Of a DNA stretch of 61,311 nucleotides, positions 13,967-22,544 are shown piece by piece; positions within the stretch are counted from its first letter, which is position 1, and each line of letters starts with the position of its first letter. The notes beneath the pieces are model-generated. The model ran no database searches and was not told where the DNA came from. It saw nothing but the letters and a program-made list of their open reading frames with translations. Origin of the DNA: Xenorhabdus hominickii (GTDB lineage: Bacteria; Pseudomonadota; Gammaproteobacteria; Enterobacterales; Enterobacteriaceae); NCBI RefSeq assembly GCF_002632725.1, contig NZ_NJAI01000002.1:396604-457914 (forward strand), written 5' to 3'. Position numbers and translations under genes: made by a program.

Positions 13967-14866
13967 TTACTCCATCATTTTTTCAATTGGCAGAACCAGA
14001 ATCGAACTGGCACCCAGTGCTTTGAGTTTTTCCATGGTTTCCCAGAACAGAGTTTCACTACTGACCATGTGCATAGCCACACGATTTTGTGCTCCAGCCA
14101 GTGGCAAAATAGTAGGGCGTTCGGCTCCCGGTAGCAGGGAAATAATCTCCTCCAGTTTGTCACTGGGGGCGTGCAGCATAATGTACTTGGATTCTCGTGC
14201 CTGAATGACACCCTGAATACGGAGCATCAACTTATCGATGAGTTGTTGTTTTGCTTCTGGCATTTCTCCGTCACGTTGGATAAGGCAGGCTTTTGAGCGA
14301 TAAATAACTTCGACTTCTCGTAAACCATTAGCTTCCAGTGTGGCGCCTGTTGAGACTAAATCACAGATGGCATCAGCCAGCCCTGCACGGGGGGCAACTT
14401 CTACTGAGCCATTGAGGAGACAGGATTTGAAGCGGATGCCTTTTTGATCCAGATAGCGTTTCAATAAGTGTGGATAAGACGTAGCGATGCGGGAGTCTTG
14501 TAGGCATTCTGCACCCGTATAAGCGCAATCAAAAGGGGTTGCAAGGGAAAGGCGACACTCACCAAAATCGAGACGGCGCAGTGTTAAATAGCGAGGATTG
14601 TCCCCTTGTGCCCGACGTGTCAGTAACTCTTCTTCCAGAACGTTTTCACCAATAATGCCTAAATCAACAACTCCATCCATGACAAGGCCAGGAATATCAT
14701 CATCGCGAACACGTAGGATATCAATGGGCATATTTTCTGCAAAAGCAATCAAGCGTTGCTGTTGTAAATTGATTTTGATACCACAGCGTGCCAGCAATGT
14801 TCTGGAATCATCACTGAGTCGGCCTGATTTTTGAATAGCTACTCGTAAGCGTGTCTTATCTAGCAT
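13967..14866 (-). CDS. hisG: HisG: ATP phosphoribosyltransferase
   Basis: This is the first and feedback-controlled enzyme of histidine synthesis. It is the long form, 299 residues, the same length as in E. coli, ending in the characteristic [53 protein letters not shown] and the PRPP-binding [14 protein letters not shown] are present; the C-terminal regulatory domain covers about 225-299. A longer frame from 14887 adds MRWGKHK, but homology sets the start at 14866. It is preceded by the leader and attenuator. Confidence 0.97.
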   Translation of the reverse strand: MLDKTRLRVAIQKSGRLSDDSRTLLARCGIKINLQQQRLIAFAENMPIDILRVRDDDIPGLVMDGVVDLGIIGENVLEEELLTRRAQGDNPRYLTLRRLDFGECRLSLATPFDCAYTGAECLQDSRIATSYPHLLKRYLDQKGIRFKSCLLNGSVEVAPRAGLADAICDLVSTGATLEANGLREVEVIYRSKACLIQRDGEMPEAKQQLIDKLMLRIQGVIQARESKYIMLHAPSDKLEEIISLLPGAERPTILPLAGAQNRVAMHMVSSETLFWETMEKLKALGASSILVLPIEKMME

Positions 14867-14905
14867 TTTGTGTTTACCCCATCTCAATATTCAAAATTTA
14901 CAAAC

Positions 14906-14938
14906 AAAAAACCCCCGGAAAATCTTCCGAGGGTTTTT
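14906..14938 (-). terminator. his operon attenuator terminator
   Basis: A 14-bp stem (14925-14938 with 14907-14920, one G-U) with a 4-base loop and a T-run on the minus strand lies 40 bp before hisG. An alternative pairing partner, CGGAAGAC...GTCTTCC, occurs at 14954-14977 between it and hisL, as expected for anti-terminator switching. Confidence 0.92.
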
Positions 14939-15000
14939 CATCGTACTCATGCCACCGGAAGACGCGTTAAATGTCTTCCAGCACACAGCAGCCTGAAAGA

Positions 15001-15048
15001 CTAGTCAGGATGATGGTGATGATGATGGCTAAATTGAATACGATTCAT
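15001..15048 (-). CDS. hisL: His operon leader peptide HisL
   Basis: The 15-residue peptide MNRIQFSHHHHHHPD is followed by TAG. E. coli HisL has seven consecutive His codons; this one has six. Ribosome stalling at these codons when charged tRNA-His is scarce favours the anti-terminator and lets RNA polymerase read into hisG. The distance from the stop to the attenuator (about 65 bp) suits this. A GAG-type ribosome site lies about 13 bases upstream. Confidence 0.96.
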   Translation of the reverse strand: MNRIQFSHHHHHHPD

Positions 15049-15436
15049 AAGATACGATCTCTTTATCTGAGTTTGATGTTATGTTCGGGCTATTTTGTTA
15101 AGGGTATTTTATAACGAGCATTCTGTACTTAATATCCCAATGCCCTGATTTAAAATCATAGTGCCTTGTCATTAAGCACGCTAACAAGCTGTTTTGTTAG
15201 GTAGTTAGCGCCATGTTTGTGACTAAGGATTGGTTGCTTGTCTTTTAACCTATACGATTTTATGTATGAAAGGCAAACTTTTTTTTAAAAAAGATGTTTG
15301 TATTGCGTTAACTATTTGTTTCTTATCGTTTCTTATGATAAATGCCGGGGTTGTCATTAAGGAGGTATACAGATCATGTGAGCTATGATTACATAATATA
15401 ATGATCAACGTCATGTCAGTCTTGAGGAGTATCATA
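15049..15436. other. hisL-yeeZ divergent intergenic region
   Basis: This 388-bp region must hold the his promoter (minus) and the yeeZ promoter (plus). On the plus strand a TATAAT-like box occurs at about 15395-15400, close to the yeeZ start. On the minus strand TATAAA near 15107-15112 is a candidate -10 for his, without a good -35. The 67-codon minus frame inside (15250-15453) has no homology that I recognise. Confidence 0.4.
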
Positions 15437-16285
15437 GTGAGAAAAGTTTCCATTATTGGATTGGGCTGGCTGGGAATGCCATTGGCGCAAGCACTACAAC
15501 GTAGTGGGGTGCAGGCAATTGGCAGTAAAACAACCCCGGATGGTGTTGAAGCTGCATGTATGTGTGGTATAGGGTGTTATCTGCTGAATTTAAACCCTCA
15601 GATTATTTGTGATGCAGATGATCTCGAGCAACTGATGTTTGTTGATGTATTGGTTCTGTCATTGCCCGTTAGCGGTGTCTCTGGTGGTGGGGAAGAATAT
15701 GTTAAAGCAGTACAGCTAATTGTTGATACTGCACTTTCGTATTCGATTCCGCGCATTATTTTCACTAGTTCAACTTCTGTGTATGGCACGTCTGTTGGTT
15801 ATCTCAATGAAGATGAGCCATTGTGTCCTGAAACACAATCAGCAAAGGCATTGGTTGAGTTGGAAAACTGGCTGCATCAATTACCCAATACATCGGTAGA
15901 TATATTACGTTTGGCTGGTTTGGTCGGCGGCGGACGTCATGCAGGGCGTTTCCTTGCCGGAAGAAAGGCAGTTCAAGGGGGAGATAATGTAGTCAATTTG
16001 GTTCATCAAGATGATGTTATCTCGGCCATTAAGCTTCTGATCCAGCAGCCGGAAGGTGGGCATATCTATAATCTGTGTGCGCCAAACCATCCGAAAAGGT
16101 CAGAGTTTTATTCGTCAGCTTGCCGCCAGCTCGGTTTGACACCACCAGAATTTTTACCGTCAGAAAATTTTTTGCCATCAGAAAACAAAGAACTCCAAGG
16201 TAAGGTGATCGATGGTAGCCGTATTTGTCGAGAGCTGGGATTTGAGTACCAATTCCCAGATCCCGATAGAATGCCAATGAGCTAA
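15437..16285 (+). CDS. yeeZ: YeeZ: NAD(P)-binding epimerase-like protein
   Basis: The 282-residue Rossmann protein starts VRKVSIIGLGWLGMPLAQAL (glycine-rich nucleotide loop) and resembles E. coli YeeZ, including IPRIIFTSSTSVYG, the extended-SDR STSVY motif, and VDILRLAGLVGGGRHAGRFLAG. Its substrate is not known. A longer frame opens at 15401, but GTG 15437 has GGAG 7 bases upstream and matches the family start. Divergence from his is conserved with E. coli. A duplicated FLPSEN motif (18-bp units at 16151-16186) is absent from the E. coli protein. Confidence 0.92.
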   Translation: MRKVSIIGLGWLGMPLAQALQRSGVQAIGSKTTPDGVEAACMCGIGCYLLNLNPQIICDADDLEQLMFVDVLVLSLPVSGVSGGGEEYVKAVQLIVDTALSYSIPRIIFTSSTSVYGTSVGYLNEDEPLCPETQSAKALVELENWLHQLPNTSVDILRLAGLVGGGRHAGRFLAGRKAVQGGDNVVNLVHQDDVISAIKLLIQQPEGGHIYNLCAPNHPKRSEFYSSACRQLGLTPPEFLPSENFLPSENKELQGKVIDGSRICRELGFEYQFPDPDRMPMS

Positions 16286-16288
16286 GAA

Positions 16289-16909
16289 TCAATTTATTTC
16301 GATCATAACAATTTTTTGAAAAGCGGGTCTTTTGGTCAGTAATTGATACCAGCGTTCTAGATTTGGCAGTGATGGACGCTCTATCTCTACGTTTAACCAC
16401 AAATAAACCAGTGGAGCTAGGGCGATATCAACCATACCAAATTTTTCACCGGAAAGGTATTGTTGATGGTTGAGTGTGTCATCGACAATTTTCAGCAATT
16501 TTTCAATCTCCCCTAAAATTTGGGTGAGGATTTTTGGATCACGCTGATCTTCAGGTGTTCTGACAAAATTGATCATGAATTGTTTGATGGGGGGAAATAA
16601 ATTACAGCCTACCCAATCCATCCATTTTTCAATGCTGGCTCTTTCTCGGAGATCGGCAGGATAAAGGCTGTCCTTGCCAAATTTTGCGGCAAGATAACGT
16701 ACAATCGCGTTTGATTCCCATAAGATAAAATCGTCTTCCTGCAAACAAGGAATAACTGCATTGGGATTCATATGCAGGTATTCAGGCTCGTTGAGCTTGC
16801 CAAATTTACCACCAACATCAATTTGTTGATATGGAATGTTGAGCTCTTCCAGACACCAAAGGACTTTTTTCACGTTTGATGAGTTTTTACGACCCCAGAC
16901 AGTCAGCAT
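16289..16909 (-). CDS. Glutathione S-transferase family protein (GstB-like)
   Basis: The 206-residue protein has the two-domain cytosolic GST layout. The N-terminal thioredoxin fold (about 1-80) has MLTVWGRKNSSNVKKVLWCL, MNPNAVIPCLQEDD with the cis-Pro, and LWESNAIVRYLA for the gamma-glutamyl site. The all-helical C-terminal domain ends NLERWYQLLTKRPAFQK. It is closest in memory to E. coli GstB (YliJ). Its likely role is glutathione conjugation of electrophiles in the cytosol; the substrate is unknown. It converges on yeeZ with only 3 bp between stops. Confidence 0.88.
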   Translation of the reverse strand: MLTVWGRKNSSNVKKVLWCLEELNIPYQQIDVGGKFGKLNEPEYLHMNPNAVIPCLQEDDFILWESNAIVRYLAAKFGKDSLYPADLRERASIEKWMDWVGCNLFPPIKQFMINFVRTPEDQRDPKILTQILGEIEKLLKIVDDTLNHQQYLSGEKFGMVDIALAPLVYLWLNVEIERPSLPNLERWYQLLTKRPAFQKIVMIEIN

Positions 16910-17108
16910 TATTTTCTCCTTATGTCAGGTCACTTTGAATTATCGATAATATGACAATAAAATCAGTTGAATGACAGGAAAATCTTTACGCTATTGGATT
17001 GGAGTCTTCTCTCATAACATCCTATATTAATAGAGTTTTATATTTGCTTTGTTGATACAAATTTGAGTCGTAGATACAAAGTTGGGCAGTAGAGAAAAAG
17101 GGCTAGCG

Positions 17109-18317
17109 ATGATGAAAAAAAGACAGAGGATATCGGTAATCAAATCTTTTACTGTTGGCTTGAGTGTTTTTTGGCTGGTAAGTGTCAATGTATATGCAAT
17201 AGATGAACCCGCAGCACTTGAAATTGACGCGAAAGCCTTTGTATTAATGGATTATGCCAGCGGAAAAATTCTAGCCGCAAATAACGCTGATGAGCGGTTA
17301 GATCCAGCGAGCTTAACAAAGGTAATGACGAGCTATGTGATTGGGCAGGCAATCAAATCAGGTAAAATTTCCACAGAAGATATGGTGACGGTTGGCAAGG
17401 ATGCTTGGGCGACGGGTAATCCGGTGCTTAAGGGGTCATCACTGATGTTTTTGAAACCGGGTGATCGGGTTAAGGTCATCGATCTGAACCGTGGTATTGT
17501 GATCCAATCTGGTAATGACGCGAGCATTGCCTTAGCCGATTATGTGGCAGGAAGTCAGGATTCGTTCGTTGATTTGATGAATAAGTATTCAAAAACATTG
17601 GGTTTAAATAATACTCATTTCAAGACGGTGCATGGCCTCGATGCAGAAGGGCAGTTCAGTACAGCCCGTGATATGGCACTTTTGAGCCAGGCGACGATCC
17701 GTGATGTACCGGAAGAATATGCTCTTAATAAAGAGAAAGAATTTACTTTTAATAATATCCGTCAGCCTAACCGCAATCGTTTATTGTGGAACCAAAACAT
17801 GAATGTGGATGGTGTGAAAACCGGACATACCAGTGGTGCGGGCTATAACCTTGTTGCATCGGCAACGGAAGGGCCAATGCGTCTGATCTCGGTGGTATTG
17901 GGTGCACCTAGTGATCGGATGCGCTTTTCAGATAGCGAGAAACTTTTGTCATGGGGATTTCGTTTTTATGAATCGGCAACTCCCTTGAAGGCCAGCGATG
18001 CGCTGGTGACGGAAAAAATATGGTACGGAACCCAATCGGAAGTCACTTTGGGATTGGAGAAAGACGCTTCAGTGATAGTCCCCCGTGGACAGATGAGTAA
18101 TTTGAAAGTCAGTTTTACCTTGGAGAAAACTGTTCTCGAAGCGCCATTGGCGAAGAATCAGGTCGTGGGAACTGTGAATTTTACATTGAATGATAAAGTT
18201 ATTGATCAGCGCCCGTTAGTAGTTAAAGAGGATGTGGAAGAGAGTGGGTTTTTTGGGCGTATATGGGATTTCGTTGTGAAAACAATTAGCGGTTGGTTTA
18301 ACTCGATATTCGCTTAG
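17109..18317 (+). CDS. dacC: D-alanyl-D-alanine carboxypeptidase, PBP5/6 family
   Basis: This low-molecular-weight penicillin-binding protein trims the terminal D-Ala of peptidoglycan pentapeptides in the periplasm. Numbering from ATG 17109 (402 residues): signal peptide ending near VYA, SxxK at S68-K71 (ASLTK), SGN at 134-136 and KTG at 237-239. After the PBP5-type C-terminal domain comes an amphipathic membrane anchor ([20 protein letters not shown]). The anchor and proximity to ybjG favour DacC over DacA or DacD. A TTG at 17082 opens the frame further, but GGG 6 bases before ATG 17109 is better placed. Confidence 0.9.
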   Translation: MMKKRQRISVIKSFTVGLSVFWLVSVNVYAIDEPAALEIDAKAFVLMDYASGKILAANNADERLDPASLTKVMTSYVIGQAIKSGKISTEDMVTVGKDAWATGNPVLKGSSLMFLKPGDRVKVIDLNRGIVIQSGNDASIALADYVAGSQDSFVDLMNKYSKTLGLNNTHFKTVHGLDAEGQFSTARDMALLSQATIRDVPEEYALNKEKEFTFNNIRQPNRNRLLWNQNMNVDGVKTGHTSGAGYNLVASATEGPMRLISVVLGAPSDRMRFSDSEKLLSWGFRFYESATPLKASDALVTEKIWYGTQSEVTLGLEKDASVIVPRGQMSNLKVSFTLEKTVLEAPLAKNQVVGTVNFTLNDKVIDQRPLVVKEDVEESGFFGRIWDFVVKTISGWFNSIFA

Positions 18318-18340
18318 TGAGACGTTTAAAAAGAAGTTTA

Positions 18341-18378
18341 AAAAAATGCCAGTCGCTTTTTGATGACTGGCATTTTTT
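18341..18378. terminator. Bidirectional terminator between dacC and sdaC
   Basis: A perfect 14-bp stem (18341-18354 with 18365-18378, core TGCCAGTC/GACTGGCA) has a 10-base loop. Six Ts end one arm and six As begin the other, so it can serve both convergent genes. Confidence 0.93.
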
Positions 18379-18415
18379 CGAGCTGCTGTTACAGAAGGCA
18401 GCTACTGGGTATTGA

Positions 18416-19726
18416 TTACATGACTGAGTAAATTGCCGCAGAGATAGCAATTGAACCGGTTACAACGACAAAGATATTGCTTGGTTTACCTGCATATTTG
18501 CGCATAACAGGAACTTTACGGATCGCGTACATTGGCATGATGAACAGGATCATGGCAATGATTGGGCCACCCAGTGATTCGATGATATTCAGGATACTTG
18601 GATTCAGAGTAGCTACAAGCCAAGCACTTACCAACATAAAGAAGCTAGTGATACGATTCAGCGTCTTGTGCTGAAGAGTTTTACCTTGAGTGCTCAGGGC
18701 TTTGTTAATGATACCGTTGAAGCCTTCACGGGCACCCAGATAGTGACCAAGGAAAGATTTGGTAATTGCAATGAAAGCGATGCATGGTGCAATGTATTCA
18801 ATAGCAGGCACTCGGAAATGGTTAGCCAAATAAGACAAGATAGTAATGTTTTGTGCTTTTGCTTCTGCCAGGTTTGCAGGTGATAGGCTCAATACACAAC
18901 TGAAGACAAAGAACATCACGGTTATCACCATCATGATGTGTGCATAGGCCAGAATGCGTGAGCATTTTTTCTCTGCATATTCACCGTATTCTTCACGTTT
19001 CGCCACAGCAAATGCAGAGATGATTGGAGAATGGTTGAAAGAGAAAACCATAACAGGGATCGCTAACCACAACGTGAATAGCAGGCCACTATTGCTTGTA
19101 CTTGTTGTAGACAAGGCGCTGTCCAATGACAAGGTATCAAAGATAGTCATGTTCCAGTGTGGAATCAAATATAGCGCCAGGATCATCAAAACGGTGACAA
19201 ATGGGAATACCAGTACACTCATTGCCTTGACAATAGCTTTCTCACCGAAACGGATAATGCTCATCACACCCAGAAGCAATATCAATGCCAGCAGCGCACG
19301 TGGTGGCGCATTTATGTGTAACTGGTTAGTGATAAAGCTTTCTACCGTATTGGTCAGTGCAACACTATAGACTAGCAGGATAGGGTAAATTGCAAAGAAG
19401 TAGAGAATGGTGATCAGGAACCCTGCAACTTTACCAAAGTGCTCTTCTACCACACCTGTAATATCTTCACCGCTGTTTTTGCCCGATAGGACAAAACGAC
19501 ACATCCCTCGGTGAGCAAAAAATGTCATAGGAAGAGCAAGTATCGCCATGATAATGAGTGGTATTAAACCACCAATACCAGCATTGATGGGAAGAAACAA
19601 AACGCCAGCACCAATGGCTGTACCGTATAACCCCAACATCCATACTGTGTCAGATTTACGCCAGGTAGCCTGATCGCTTGTGCCAGAAGCTGTAGACGCG
19701 ATTGAACCTGTTTGAGATGTATCCAT
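18416..19726 (-). CDS. sdaC: SdaC: serine/H+ symporter
   Basis: The 436-residue inner-membrane permease of the hydroxy/aromatic amino acid (HAAAP, SdaC/TdcC) family imports L-serine with protons. About eleven hydrophobic segments are visible. Diagnostic stretches are MLGLYGTAIGAGVLFLPINA, SGKNSGEDITGVVEEHFG, AIPVMVFSFNHSPIISAF and FLGHYLGAREGFNGI, all near-identical to E. coli SdaC. In E. coli sdaC pairs with the serine deaminase sdaB; here no deaminase is adjacent and the gene sits alone between dacC and ybjG. Confidence 0.95.
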   Translation of the reverse strand: MDTSQTGSIASTASGTSDQATWRKSDTVWMLGLYGTAIGAGVLFLPINAGIGGLIPLIIMAILALPMTFFAHRGMCRFVLSGKNSGEDITGVVEEHFGKVAGFLITILYFFAIYPILLVYSVALTNTVESFITNQLHINAPPRALLALILLLGVMSIIRFGEKAIVKAMSVLVFPFVTVLMILALYLIPHWNMTIFDTLSLDSALSTTSTSNSGLLFTLWLAIPVMVFSFNHSPIISAFAVAKREEYGEYAEKKCSRILAYAHIMMVITVMFFVFSCVLSLSPANLAEAKAQNITILSYLANHFRVPAIEYIAPCIAFIAITKSFLGHYLGAREGFNGIINKALSTQGKTLQHKTLNRITSFFMLVSAWLVATLNPSILNIIESLGGPIIAMILFIMPMYAIRKVPVMRKYAGKPSNIFVVVTGSIAISAAIYSVM

Positions 19727-20904
19727 AAATATCTCCGAAATAACGCGGTAAAGTAAAATTTAAAAACTGCTAAACTCGCACATTAATTAAATGCGCGAGC
19801 CTGATTCTATTTATATGAATAATAAGTTGTCAGATATTGAGTTGATGTTTATCTAAACGTTTTTATTACTACATTAATGATATGCTCAAAATATGCTCAT
19901 TTAAAACAAAAGAATTGAATTCTTCTGCAATGTGTTTTTTGATATTTTAATCAAAAAACTTATCCCTGACTTTTGATAGGGAAAATATAGTTATTTTCAG
20001 TGAAATGTACCGTGATCGCTCTCGCAATTGCAAGATTTATATGGAAAAGACAGTTTGTTACGAACCTTTATAGATATGTTGATTAAATATTAAATAAGGT
20101 AAGATAAACAAAATGGCACAAGATATATGATTATTTTTTTTAAATAATCTTGTTTATTTATGTCACCTACAAAATTATTCATATATTAATATAGTATTTG
20201 GTTTAAGAATGAAAAAATTTTAAGTAGTATGATAAATATCATTTTTTTATCTTTACTATACTATTATCGCATATAAATGATATGGTTTAACATTATGATA
20301 AAAAAGGAAATATTTTTATCTGTTATGTTCATCTAGAGTATATTTAATTCAAATATATTGTTGATTTTTATTGATTACGCATTAATGAATTTTTTAATCA
20401 TGAAATTAAAGTGTGGATACTTTATCCGCAGTTGCTTTATTTGTAAAGAAATCATAATCATTTCTTGGTTGTATATTGTTAAATATAACGAAGGGTTTTA
20501 TTCCGTCATGTTAATTGACATGTAAAAGTTAAATAAATGTTAGTGGTTGATCTGGATAAAATAAAACCATATATTTTATATGGGCACCTTAACTTAAGGT
20601 AAATTAACTCACCCTTGTCCAATGCAAGAGTGTTGCAAAATCTCGGCGCTTTTTTTCTACGGATGGAAAAGTAAACTTACATCGCATTTTTATTGCCTGT
20701 TATTTACATCAATAACTGACTAAAAATCACCTATAATATCGAGACAACTACCCTTGATAAGTTATACGTCATGGCATGCAAGGTAAATTCCACTCTTACC
20801 CAGATATAAACCCGATGTGAATGGGCCTTCTCAGACGGTTTTACGGTATTCTTATAAGATAAAATGTAGTTAACTGGACAGATACCGAGCTCTTGTTCTG
20901 TATC
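19727..20904. other. 1.2-kb AT-rich intergenic region upstream of sdaC
   Basis: I see no protein gene of normal size. It contains the sdaC promoter region; a 15-bp palindrome at 20586-20600 (ACCTTAACTTAAGGT); a hairpin-forming CCATATA...TATATGG near 20568-20582; a short minus frame of 27 codons (20604-20687); and a TATAAT at about 20732-20737 on the plus strand that could start a transcript ending at the hairpin at 20905-20955. The AT bias suggests inserted or decaying DNA. Confidence 0.5.
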
Positions 20905-20955
20905 ATTAGTAATAGTCCCCCCTTCATAGAAGGGGGGACTATTACTAATTTTTTA
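20905..20955 (+). terminator. Perfect 21-bp inverted repeat with T-run overlapping ybjG stop
   Basis: Arms 20905-20925 and 20929-20949 are exactly complementary (core AGTCCCCCC/GGGGGGACT) with a 3-base loop. On the plus strand the right arm is followed at once by Ts (20949-20954), the layout of a strong intrinsic terminator. The ybjG stop codon (20945-20947) lies inside the right arm. On the minus strand there is no T-run, so it is better placed to end a rightward transcript than ybjG. Confidence 0.75.
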
Positions 20956-21565
20956 TCCATCCTTTTCTGATGAAAAATGCTCCACAGAATTGGTAAAGGC
21001 GAGTTAGTTTACTTTGGATAGGATCACCACACAGGCTCCAGAATACTTGGGAAAAGGCACATCCCATCAGGCTGACTAAAAATGCTCCAACCATATCAAT
21101 CGGCCAGTGCACACCGACATAGACCCGAGACCAAGCAATTGCACAGGCGATAATCATTAGGCAAGCACCCAGCCAAGTACGGTGCCAGAAGATAACTGCT
21201 AATGCAAAGGTAAATACTGCTGTACCGTGGTTACTGGGAAAAGATTCCGTAGGGGCGTGTTCAAGGAAGTTATGACCAAAACCTTCAACGAACGGCCGGG
21301 CATGAGGAGCAAATATTCCAATGATATACGATGCAGTGATACCAAAGGCAAAGGCAATACAGGATTTACTGACAACAATACGTTGATTTGTGATGGCTTC
21401 TTCTTTTCCCCAAAGCCATAAAGTAGCTAATGTGATGGGGTAAATAAATACGAAATATTTCGCGATAAGGATTGCAAGCGAGATCATTACTGGTGATGAA
21501 TCAGGTGTTGCGTTGATAAAAGTAAACAAGTTGTGGTTAAGTTGTTCTAGCAAAGTAAGCCTCAC
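20945..21565 (-). CDS. ybjG: YbjG: undecaprenyl-pyrophosphate phosphatase, PAP2 type
   Basis: The 206-residue membrane phosphatase recycles the cell-wall lipid carrier at the periplasmic face. PAP2 motifs are present: APHARPFVEGF (motif 1), SFPSNHGTAVF (PSxH, motif 2) and SRVYVGVHWPIDMVGAF (motif 3 with catalytic His and Asp). Five to six hydrophobic segments separate them. It aligns with E. coli YbjG through the C-terminal IRKGW. In E. coli it lies beside dacC; here sdaC and the AT-rich gap intervene. Confidence 0.93.
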   Translation of the reverse strand: MRLTLLEQLNHNLFTFINATPDSSPVMISLAILIAKYFVFIYPITLATLWLWGKEEAITNQRIVVSKSCIAFAFGITASYIIGIFAPHARPFVEGFGHNFLEHAPTESFPSNHGTAVFTFALAVIFWHRTWLGACLMIIACAIAWSRVYVGVHWPIDMVGAFLVSLMGCAFSQVFWSLCGDPIQSKLTRLYQFCGAFFIRKGWIKN

Positions 21566-21718
21566 AAGCGCAATATTTACGTAATTATGATGATGATATT
21601 TTACAATGTATTGTTACGAATAATAGTTTTATAACGCAGGATCTTAAACATAAATTTCATTAATTCATTATGTGATTTAACGTTTGTTGATGTTGCATGA
21701 GTAAATTATATTTATGCT

Positions 21719-21835
21719 TCATCTTTTAAAATTGCCTTTTTGTTGGTCCCGCTTACTCAACCCAGTCTCATAGCCTAATCACATTGTTAACTATTGGCTA
21801 TGTGGTTGGGGATGTATTGTCTCGACGGAACACGG
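21719..21835. repeat. Degraded ERIC-like element
   Basis: The blocks TTTTTGTTGG, CTTACTCAACCCAGTC, a central palindrome (CATAGCC...GGCTATG) and GTTGGGGAT follow in the order and spacing of an ERIC element. They align, with many changes, to the clearer copy at 53677-53817. The flanks lack intact TATACCC ends. Confidence 0.6.
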
Positions 21836-21935
21836 AATTTAGTGGGTATGATGATGATAGTAAAGAAAAATAATTTTCACTCTGCATATGAGCAGGTAGA
21901 TATGCGTAGGTAGTAGGTAGATAGTACTGTGAGCA

Positions 21936-22015
21936 ATAAAAAACCCGATAGTCTTTAACCAAAGTGGATGACTATCGGGCTCCTCAATATGGGGACATCA
22001 AAGAAAAGCAGTGGC
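21936..22015 (-). ncRNA. rybB: Small regulatory RNA RybB
   Basis: The 80-nt minus transcript would start GCCACTGCTTTTCTTTGATG, the conserved 5' seed of RybB. It continues with CCCCATATTGAGGAGCCC and ends in a 10-bp terminator hairpin (CCCGATAGTC/GACTATCGGG) followed by Ts. RybB is an Hfq-dependent RNA of the sigma-E envelope-stress response that shuts down outer-membrane protein mRNAs by 5'-end pairing. The first 16 bases, which do the pairing in Salmonella and E. coli, look intact; the internal hairpin differs from E. coli. It sits between ybjG and grxA. Confidence 0.93.
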
Positions 22016-22020
22016 AATAA

Positions 22021-22049
22021 TTAAGACTACGCTATAGCGCGAAAGTTCT
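22021..22049 (-). promoter_or_regulatory. Sigma-E promoter of rybB
   Basis: On the minus strand GAACTT (22049-22044), a 16-base spacer and GTCTTAA (22027-22021) match the sigma-E pattern (GGAACTT, then TCTGA/TCAAA-like). The RybB 5' end lies 6 bases downstream. This agrees with the known control of rybB by RpoE. Confidence 0.82.
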
Positions 22050-22083
22050 CATCATCAAGAAAAAAATTGAAAAATTTTTTAAC

Positions 22084-22347
22084 TTATTTGTATAGTTCCA
22101 GATTTTCTTTCGCGTAAGCTTCAAAATCAGTGCAGCCACCAATATGTTTTTCATCAATGAAGATTTGAGGAACAGTTTCAACAGGTTTACCCACTGTTTT
22201 CGATAAGTCGTCTTTGGTGATGCCTTCGTCCCAGATATCAATGTAGCGATAATCAAAGTCGTCACGATCTGTTTTTAATTTTTCAGCCAATTCTTTGGCA
22301 CGAACGCAGTATGGGCAACCTGGGCGACCAAAAATAACAGTGTACAT
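22084..22347 (-). CDS. grxA: Glutaredoxin 1
   Basis: The 87-residue glutathione-dependent disulfide reductase serves ribonucleotide reductase and OxyR in E. coli. The dithiol site C11-P-Y-C14 is in IFGRPGCPYCVRAKELA; the cis-Pro loop ETVPQIFIDEKHIGGCTD is intact. It is two residues longer than E. coli GrxA. AGGAG lies before the ATG. It diverges from ybjC, as in E. coli. Confidence 0.97.
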   Translation of the reverse strand: MYTVIFGRPGCPYCVRAKELAEKLKTDRDDFDYRYIDIWDEGITKDDLSKTVGKPVETVPQIFIDEKHIGGCTDFEAYAKENLELYK

Positions 22348-22544
22348 ACTAACTCCTTACTGATCTTATAAATTGTCATCTGGGGTTACTATGCCTGTAA
22401 GTGTTAATAAAAAAAAGTGGGAATTACCTTTTATTGTAATTAGTCCTGCCAATGGAAGAGATTCAGGTATGATAGCTTGCCGGTAAGTGAGCTTAAGGAA
22501 AAGAAATCGGATATTTATTTGTAGAGCTGAATGGTTGGTAGAAA

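Noticed and set aside
14598..14834. Plus-strand frames antisense to his genes
   Set aside because: They lie wholly inside his genes with normal codon structure on the other strand; no start signals.
15250..15453. 67-codon minus frame between hisL and yeeZ
   Set aside because: No homology recognised, and it overlaps the yeeZ start and promoter.
22032..22265. 77-codon minus frame overlapping grxA
   Set aside because: It is out of frame inside grxA and runs into the rybB promoter.
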